A stretch of 11,108 nt of DNA from Nocardioidaceae bacterium (GTDB lineage Bacteria > Actinomycetota > Actinomycetes > Propionibacteriales > Nocardioidaceae), in assembly GCA_013696065.1 (NCBI GenBank), contig JACCZJ010000135.1, positions 1 to 11,108 of the forward strand, given 5' to 3'. Shown here piece by piece: positions 6,778 to 11,108 of this stretch (position 1 is the stretch's first letter; every line of letters starts with the position of its first letter). The position numbers and the translations under genes are program-made. The notes under the pieces are model-generated. The model worked only from the letters and a program-made list of their open reading frames with translations, had not been told where the DNA came from and searched no databases.

Positions 6778-7839
6778 CTAAGCGGTTGGCCACATTTTGT
6801 GTACGGCATCGAAGCCGAGCCGGCGGTCAGGATAAGCATCCAGCCAGCGCCAGGCGAGCGAGATCACTGTGCGCAAACCCTCATCTTCGTCGCTGCCGCG
6901 ACGGTAGACGACCACTTCGTCATCGTCGATGCCGACGACCCAGTCTCCGAGCACGGCTTGGTCACCTTGATGGTCCGGGACGGCATGAGCATTCATCAGG
7001 CCGCGCAGCGTTGCAGACACGTAATCGGGTCTTTGGTCACCCACGGCGAGGGCGGCGGCTGTCAGGTCGGTGACACCCGTCATGACCAAGAGCGCATGAG
7101 CGCCACATCTGACGGCACCCTCGATGTCCGTGTCAAGCCGGTCGCCCACCACCAACGGGCGTCGCGATGCCGTGCGGTCCACAGTTTCGTCGAACAACGG
7201 GCGGAACGGCTTACCCGCGACCACGTCGGGGCGGCGACCCGCCGCAGCAGCGACCGCGTTGACCAGTGTGCCGTTGCCCGGAGCGATGCCTCGGGGCGTC
7301 GGGAAGGTCAGGTCAAGGTTGGAAGCGACCCATAGGTCCGCACCCCTGACGGCGTGGGCTCCGTAGGCGAGCTGCTCCCAGCCGACAGAGGGATGGAATC
7401 CCTGCACGACTGCCCTCGGTGGATCACCGGCTGGCTCGAGGCGCTCTTCGCTTGGCTGCCAGCGCACGGGTACGAGGTCGCGCTCACGCAGCGCCTCAAC
7501 CAGGCCCTCTCCGCCGACGACGAGCACTCGTGAACCCGCCGGAAGGCGCTCAGCGGTCGCCCTGGCCGCGGCTTGAGCCGAAGTCACCACGTCGGAAGCT
7601 TCGGCGGCGATCCCCAGTTGCTGTAGGTGCTCAGAGACTTGCTTCGGAGTGCGAGCGGCGTTGTTCGTGACGAACGCGAGCGCCATCTTGCGTTGGCGGG
7701 CCTCGTCGAGCAGATCCGGCACGCCTTCGATGACGTGCGGACCGACATACACCACCCCGTCCAGGTCGAGCATGGCGCAGTCATAGCTGCTCACCAGAGG
7801 CTCTGGACTGGCTCTCAGCTTCCTTCGATTCTCTGACAC
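6778..7839 (-). CDS. HAD-IIA (NagD-like) sugar/glycerol-phosphate phosphatase with C-terminal extension
   Basis: This HAD phosphatase is likely a homologue of M. tuberculosis Rv1692, described as a glycerol-3-phosphate phosphatase; both have 353 residues. Motif I DLDGVVY is at residues 25-31 with nucleophile D25 and acid/base D27, motif II TNN at 58-60, motif III lysine in GKPFRP at 210, and motif IV GDRLDTD at 232-238. A cap domain lies between motifs II and III. Residues from about 275 to 353 form a separate C-terminal domain (GDWVVGIDDDEVVVYRR, SLAWRWLDAYPDRR), which in Rv1692 is described as GNAT-like. The GTG at 7839 was chosen; a GTG at 7794 (just before SSYDCAMLDLDG) is possible. The gene ends with TAG, a second natural use of amber. 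It heads the leftward block, and its start abuts the divergent DUF1015 region. The substrate is inferred from homology only. Confidence 0.92.
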   Translation of the reverse strand: MSENRRKLRASPEPLVSSYDCAMLDLDGVVYVGPHVIEGVPDLLDEARQRKMALAFVTNNAARTPKQVSEHLQQLGIAAEASDVVTSAQAAARATAERLPAGSRVLVVGGEGLVEALRERDLVPVRWQPSEERLEPAGDPPRAVVQGFHPSVGWEQLAYGAHAVRGADLWVASNLDLTFPTPRGIAPGNGTLVNAVAAAAGRRPDVVAGKPFRPLFDETVDRTASRRPLVVGDRLDTDIEGAVRCGAHALLVMTGVTDLTAAALAVGDQRPDYVSATLRGLMNAHAVPDHQGDQAVLGDWVVGIDDDEVVVYRRGSDEDEGLRTVISLAWRWLDAYPDRRLGFDAVHKMWPTA

Positions 7840-7966
7840 GTGGGCAACTCTGTCAGCAGCGATGCGCCGGCTGCTTCAGCGGTGCCCGGATGGCCGTCAC
7901 ATTTGGATCTGCGGTCCACCGCGAGCCAGCGCCGTCCGCGCTGCCGCGGGCTGGACACCACGTTCA

Positions 7967-7972
7967 TAGAAT
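7967..7972 (+). promoter_or_regulatory. candidate -10 box for a leaderless DUF1015 transcript
   Basis: TAGAAT at 7967-7972 differs from TATAAT at one base and ends 5 nt before the GTG at 7978. Initiation about 6-7 nt downstream would fall on or next to the start codon, giving a leaderless mRNA, a common arrangement in actinobacteria. No convincing -35 box is seen at the right distance. No Shine-Dalgarno is correctly spaced from this GTG, which agrees with a leaderless start. Confidence 0.35.
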
Positions 7973-7977
7973 GCAGG

Positions 7978-9273
7978 GTGATCCGAAACCCCACCGACCC
8001 AGCTGCCGACTCGATCTTGCGGCTCTCCCCTTTCGTCGCTATGCGGTACGGCGACGAAACCGTGCCCGATATCGGCGCTGTCACGTCGCCTCCCTACGAC
8101 GTGATGGATCGAGCGATGATCGAGTCGCTGCTGAACAACCATCCGAGGAACATCGTCCGCCTCATCCTGCCGCGCCTGGTGGCTGACCCCATGACCGGCG
8201 AAGACCCGTATCAGCGCGCCGCCAAGCTGCTCGAGCGATGGCGTGCCGAGCGGGTCCTCGTCACGGAGGACGCACCAGCCCTCTATGTCTACGAGTACGG
8301 CGATGCTCGCCATCATGTTTGCGGACTTGTGGGAGCGCTCGGCCTGCGCGACTACAGCGACCGCGTCGTCTTGCCACATGAGGATGTCATCGACGGAATC
8401 GTCGACGACAGACTCGCGATGCTGACGGCGCAAGGCGCCAACCTGGAACCCATCATGTTGGTCTACGACGGCCAGGGCGAGACCGCCGAGATCTTCGACA
8501 GAGCGCGAGCTCGGCCACCGCTGATCGACGTATCTGCAGCCGACCAGACATTTCACCGCCTGTGGGCAATCGATGATCCAGCCGATCTGCGGCGAGTGGC
8601 AGACCATCTCGCACCCAGGCAGGCTCTCATCGCAGACGGACACCACCGTTATGCGGCGTATCTGCGCAACCGGGACCGACATCATGCCTCAGGGGAGCAG
8701 TCTGGACCTTGGGAGGCGGGGTTAGCCCTGCTTGTCGACCAATCCCAGTGTCCGCTGCAGGTCGGGCCCATTCACCGAGCCATCGCGGACGTCACCCTGG
8801 CTGAGCTGCTGTCAACTGCAGGCGACGTGGGCGGCATCGAGCTCGGTGAGGTGGTGGCGTTGGACGGCTCCTTGCCGCAACCTTCGAGTCGTCGTGGATC
8901 ATTCGTGGTCACCGAAGGTGAAAGACATGCCACCTTCTCTTATGCCACTGAAGCTTGTGGGACGATGTCTGACGCTCAGGTCCTGCACGACGTGCTGATC
9001 CCGGCCCTGAGGATCGGTGAGGATCGCGTCAGTTATCACCACACCGTCGATCAGGCTCTCTCTGCTGCCCATCAGCAGGGTGGAGTCGCCGTGTTGATGC
9101 AGCCTGCCGGAACGGCGGAGGTGATGAGCGTCGCCCAAGCCGGGCTGATGATGCCTCGCAAGTCCACGTCGTTTGGCCCGAAGCCTCGAATGGGAGTGGT
9201 CATGCGGCACCTCGACGACGACGCGGCGATGAACCTTAACGCGGCACCGCAACGACGCGGTGGCGATGGATGA
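7978..9273 (+). CDS. DUF1015 family protein
   Basis: The product belongs to the DUF1015 family, widespread cytosolic proteins of mostly unknown role; an archaeal member, SerK, is an ADP-dependent serine kinase. From the GTG at 7978 it has 431 residues, normal for the family. It shows the N-terminal LRLSPF...SPPYDV block (PPYDV at about 38-42), LPHEDV at about 132-137, the signature ADGHHRY at about 219-225, and the C-terminal MPRKSTSFGPKPRMGVVMR from about 392. The frame is open back to a GTG at 7840, but those extra 46 residues do not resemble the family. The GTG at 7978 fits the TAGAAT box just upstream; a TTG at 8017 is another possibility. It is the only plus-strand gene here, divergent from the HAD gene and convergent with ssb, from whose stop it is separated by 7 nt. 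I do not assign a substrate. Confidence 0.9.
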   Translation: MIRNPTDPAADSILRLSPFVAMRYGDETVPDIGAVTSPPYDVMDRAMIESLLNNHPRNIVRLILPRLVADPMTGEDPYQRAAKLLERWRAERVLVTEDAPALYVYEYGDARHHVCGLVGALGLRDYSDRVVLPHEDVIDGIVDDRLAMLTAQGANLEPIMLVYDGQGETAEIFDRARARPPLIDVSAADQTFHRLWAIDDPADLRRVADHLAPRQALIADGHHRYAAYLRNRDRHHASGEQSGPWEAGLALLVDQSQCPLQVGPIHRAIADVTLAELLSTAGDVGGIELGEVVALDGSLPQPSSRRGSFVVTEGERHATFSYATEACGTMSDAQVLHDVLIPALRIGEDRVSYHHTVDQALSAAHQQGGVAVLMQPAGTAEVMSVAQAGLMMPRKSTSFGPKPRMGVVMRHLDDDAAMNLNAAPQRRGGDG

Positions 9274-9280
9274 GAGCAAT

Positions 9281-9634
9281 TCACGCAGCCGATCTGACCT
9301 TCTTGGTGGTCTTGACCTCCACTTCCACTCTGCTCGCCGGTCCGCCGGGCGTGCGGAAAAACCGCCGCCGCATCGACCCCCTCACCTCCACCTGATCTCC
9401 CTGCCCCCAACCGCGCATCGAACGTTGAGAACGCGTTGTCCAGGCCACACAGTCGATGGTGTCCACGCGCTGCGATGAATGCTTGAGCGATTGGGCGTCA
9501 CGATCCACGATGACGCGCGCGGTGACGATGCAGTCTCCACTGGGAAGGACCCGTTCTTGCGCCTCTGCCGCAACGCGTCCACGCAAGATCACTTCGTTAC
9601 ACGAGCCCGGTTCGCTGACTGAATCCAAGACCAC
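9281..9634 (-). CDS. ssb: short single-stranded DNA-binding protein (OB fold)
   Basis: The 117-residue protein is a single OB-fold SSB of the compact type. Seen in order are NEVILRGRVAAEAQERVLPSGD, VTARVIVDR, VDTIDCVAW, GDQVEVRGSMRRRFFRTPGG and SRVEVEV, which follow the strand pattern of bacterial SSB. The C-terminus is a short basic tail (TTKKVRSAA). The acidic DDDIPF-like tip through which replicative SSB recruits partner proteins is missing, so this is probably an accessory paralogue and not the replicative SSB. The frame is open to 9751, but the GTG at 9634 is the start: AGGAGG lies 5 nt upstream and the OB fold begins right after it. That ribosome-binding site is fully inside a 9-bp hairpin. 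The gene lies 192 nt downstream of the TPR gene. The family call is firm; its role (repair, competence or regulation) is unknown. Confidence 0.87.
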   Translation of the reverse strand: MVLDSVSEPGSCNEVILRGRVAAEAQERVLPSGDCIVTARVIVDRDAQSLKHSSQRVDTIDCVAWTTRSQRSMRGWGQGDQVEVRGSMRRRFFRTPGGPASRVEVEVKTTKKVRSAA

Positions 9635-9639
9635 TTTGA

Positions 9640-9667
9640 CCTCCTGCCTCGAGTGTGTGGCAGGAGG
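9640..9667 (-). promoter_or_regulatory. hairpin sequestering the ssb ribosome-binding site
   Basis: In the ssb leader (minus strand) CCTCCTGCC (9667-9659) is the exact complement of GGCAGGAGG (9648-9640), with a 10-nt loop. The right arm contains the entire AGGAGG Shine-Dalgarno sequence, which lies 5 nt before the GTG start. The 9-bp stem has seven GC pairs, so ribosome access would be blocked unless the stem is opened by a protein, a competing RNA pairing or translation from upstream. The base just 5' of the arm continues as another CCTCC, giving an alternative register. Confidence 0.6.
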
Positions 9668-9696
9668 AGGCAATGAGGGCGCTCTCGGGAGCGGGC

Positions 9697-9733
9697 TGTG
9701 GATCGCCCCGCATGGAGTCAAGGCTGTGGACAA
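9697..9733 (-). promoter_or_regulatory. possible DnaA boxes in the ssb upstream region
   Basis: On the minus strand TTGTCCACA (9733-9725) exactly matches the DnaA box form common in GC-rich actinobacteria. A second site, CGATCCACA (9705-9697), shares the TCCACA core in the same orientation 28 nt downstream. They lie in the 192-nt noncoding gap between the TPR gene and ssb. One perfect nonamer can occur by chance, so a regulatory role is a guess. Confidence 0.25.
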
Positions 9734-9819
9734 GGCACGACGTTTCGCCACGTTGTTTCGCCACGCCGAGCAGCGTCGGAGCTAGCCCGCGCCTACCCGG
9801 CTCTGCGTCCGGGCATTCT

Positions 9820-9839
9820 CGACGCTTCACGAAGCGTCG
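9820..9839 (-). repeat. 8-bp hairpin over the TPR gene stop codon
   Basis: CGACGCTT (9820-9827) and AAGCGTCG (9832-9839) form a perfect stem with a 4-nt loop. The TGA stop of the TPR gene (9829-9827) lies in the loop and first stem base. No T-tract follows on the minus strand, so a canonical terminator is not supported. It could protect the mRNA 3' end or be chance in GC-rich coding sequence. Confidence 0.4.
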
Positions 9840-10915
9840 TCAGTGTCGCTTTCAATGTCATCGGTGTCCAACGTGTCGATGATTTCTAGGCCCTCGAGCT
9901 GAGCCACGCGCTCGGCAGCATCGGTGTACCCGTCGGTATCCACGCCCGCTGCCCGCTCAAACCATTCGTGAGCCGCATCGACCTGCCCGTCTGCCAACAA
10001 CGCCTCGGCGTATGCATAACGCAGCCGCGGCGCCCAAGAAGACCTGGAGCGGCTGCGAAGCTCCCGACCCTCCAGGGTACGGATGGCTGCTGAGTGCTCA
10101 CCGAGGTCACGGCGCGCACCGGACTCCACGATCCTCATTTCGATCTGCCCAGACTCGTCCAAGTCGATCACCGCTGGGTCTCTGGCGAGCTTAAGAGCCC
10201 GCTCTGGCCTGCCGAGTGCCCGTTCGCAATCGGCCATCATGGGCAGATATATGGGGCTCCCACTCATGCGTCGGGCCGCCTTGAACTCCGTCAGTGCTTC
10301 CCTGAACCTACCGGCTGCATAGGCGGCCTCGCCGCTCGCTTCACGTACCACGCTGACTCGCGCCGCGCGGGCGCGGGCAGCCAACGTGTGCTGATACGCG
10401 ACCTCGGGATCGCTGTCGATGAGCTCCCCTGCAGCCACGAGGTGACGGGCTACGCGCACCGCGAGCTTCTCCGGGAGCGACTTGAGCTGGTTACTCACCG
10501 TCTTGTCGATCTCGGCGCCAGTGATGTGTTCGGGCAACGGTGGTCCGTCGTATTCAGCCTGTACGGCGGTGCGCTCGACGGCCGACAAGTCGTCACGCCG
10601 CCATTGGCCGGCCATGCTGCGGGATCGACCCTTCGAGAGGTCACGGTCTGGCCTGCGGGGAGGCGTGCCGCGCCCCTGGTCCCCCGTGGCGCTCCGCTTT
10701 GCTCGCGGTGACCCACTGCCACCCGGGGTGGGCGTCTGAAATTTCTGCGAGGAGTCCCGACCTGGTCGCTGAGGTCGATCGCTGCTGTCGCCCGCTGCGG
10801 ATCTACCCCGAGTGGAGCTCCCGCCGCGAGTGTTCTTGGGGTCGCTGCCTGGCCGTTGCTGCGGAGAACGCCGATCGTCGTCGCCCCCTGGCCGGCGAGG
10901 ACGGTTCGTCGCCAT
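9827..10915 (-). CDS. tetratricopeptide-repeat protein with disordered basic N-terminus
   Basis: The 362-residue product has two parts. Residues 1 to about 110 are low-complexity and rich in Arg, Gly, Ser, Pro and Asp (RPRRPGGDDDRR, GGSSTRGRSAAGDSSDRP), predicted disordered and basic. From about residue 135 to 340 come helical TPR-like repeats (VAYQHTLAARARAARVSVVREASGEAAYAAG, REALTEFKAARRM, PERALKLA, AAIRTLEGREL, RYAYAEALLADGQVDAAHEWFERAAGVD). The tail is acidic (DTDDIESDTDDAS). No signal peptide or membrane segment is visible, so it is probably cytoplasmic. It matches the position of M. tuberculosis Rv1691 next to the HAD gene. The ATG at 10915 has AAGGAG 6 nt upstream; the frame upstream to 11002 runs through the 5S terminator and is not coding. 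The gene starts only 50 nt after that terminator. The partner and function are unknown. Confidence 0.87.
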   Translation of the reverse strand: MATNRPRRPGGDDDRRSPQQRPGSDPKNTRGGSSTRGRSAAGDSSDRPQRPGRDSSQKFQTPTPGGSGSPRAKRSATGDQGRGTPPRRPDRDLSKGRSRSMAGQWRRDDLSAVERTAVQAEYDGPPLPEHITGAEIDKTVSNQLKSLPEKLAVRVARHLVAAGELIDSDPEVAYQHTLAARARAARVSVVREASGEAAYAAGRFREALTEFKAARRMSGSPIYLPMMADCERALGRPERALKLARDPAVIDLDESGQIEMRIVESGARRDLGEHSAAIRTLEGRELRSRSRSSWAPRLRYAYAEALLADGQVDAAHEWFERAAGVDTDGYTDAAERVAQLEGLEIIDTLDTDDIESDTDDAS

Positions 10916-10964
10916 GTGTTGCTCCTTCAAGTGGGGATCTCTCGGGCGAACGGGGCCGAACGAG

Positions 10965-11000
10965 ACAAAAGTTGAGGGCCGCCCGAAGGCGGCCCTCAAC
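10965..11000 (-). terminator. intrinsic terminator of the rRNA operon
   Basis: GTTGAGGGCCGCC (minus strand, 11000-10988) pairs perfectly over 13 bp with GGCGGCCCTCAAC (10983-10971) around a TTCG tetraloop closed by C-G, an especially stable loop. TTTTGT follows directly (10970-10965). It lies 7 nt past the probable 5S rRNA 3' end, so it ends the rRNA operon transcript. Confidence 0.93.
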
Positions 11001-11007
11001 AAATCTA

Positions 11008-11108
11008 GTCCGGCGACGTCCTACTCTCCCACACACTCCCGTGTGCAGTACCATCGGCGCTGAAGAGCTTAACTTCCGGGTTCGGAATGGAGCCGGGTGT
11101 TTCCCCTT
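11008..11108 (-). rRNA. rrf: 5S ribosomal RNA, 3' part (5' end outside the window)
   Basis: The minus strand reads through the conserved 5S core: CATTCCGAACCCGGAAGTTAA, GCGCCGATGGTACTGC, then GTGGGAGAGTAGGACG and GTCGCCGGAC at the 3' end. About 101 nt are present. By comparison with actinobacterial 5S genes of about 117-120 nt, roughly 18-20 nt at the 5' end lie to the right of the window. The exact 3' end is estimated from the terminal stem. Its position suggests the end of a 16S-23S-5S operon that lies outside this window. It is followed by a strong terminator. Confidence 0.95.

Noticed and set aside
7897..8685. 262-codon minus-strand frame opposite DUF1015
   Set aside because: It is antisense to a frame with clear DUF1015 motifs such as ADGHHRY and has no family resemblance.
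9635..9751. Longer ssb start at GTG 9751
   Set aside because: The extra 39 residues are unlike any SSB and have no good ribosome-binding site, while GTG 9634 has AGGAGG at ideal spacing.
9742..9765. Two copies of GTTTCGCCACG 13 nt apart
   Set aside because: Two short copies with no further units or symmetry; too little to call an operator or an array. No CRISPR-like array exists anywhere in the window.
10094..10711. 205-codon plus-strand reading frame opposite the TPR gene
   Set aside because: It lies fully antisense to the TPR gene, which has a good ribosome-binding site and helical repeat pattern; the opposite frame shows no motif.

Overview
The window is a GC-rich stretch of chromosome from an actinobacterium (Actinomycetota). 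Gene content and order match a conserved actinobacterial neighbourhood, known in Mycobacterium tuberculosis as Rv1691 to Rv1699: TPR protein, HAD phosphatase, small hypothetical protein, tlyA, nadK, recN, steA, mctB/steB, pyrG. Frequent GTG/TTG starts, start/stop overlaps and the 5S rRNA sequence also fit. I cannot place genus or family from the window alone.

Most genes lie on the minus strand, so transcription runs from the right end to the left. At the right edge is the 3' part of a 5S rRNA gene (11008-11108), followed by a textbook intrinsic terminator. Directly after it comes a TPR-repeat protein (9827-10915) with a long disordered basic N-terminus, then a short single-stranded-DNA-binding protein (9281-9634). 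The ssb start site lies in a perfect hairpin that hides its Shine-Dalgarno sequence. A DUF1015 protein (7978-9273) is the only plus-strand gene. It converges on ssb with 7 bases between the stops.

From 7839 leftward the genes form a tight block: HAD-IIA phosphatase with C-terminal extension, 74-residue hypothetical protein, tlyA, nadK, recN, steA, mctB/steB. Spacers are short or absent (nadK/recN overlap 8 nt, steA/mctB share ATGA). After a 148-nt gap with an 11-bp inverted repeat and a 16-bp tandem duplication comes pyrG, whose 3' end lies outside the window. Functionally the block combines ribosome modification (TlyA), NADP supply (NadK), double-strand-break repair (RecN), daughter-cell separation (SteA and SteB/MctB) and CTP synthesis (PyrG).

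The most striking observations are an in-frame amber codon in the middle of an otherwise intact tlyA, and the hairpin that sequesters the ssb ribosome-binding site. I did not find a CRISPR array, transposon, prophage gene or clearly new multi-gene system. This is mostly a conserved housekeeping locus with a few unusual details.
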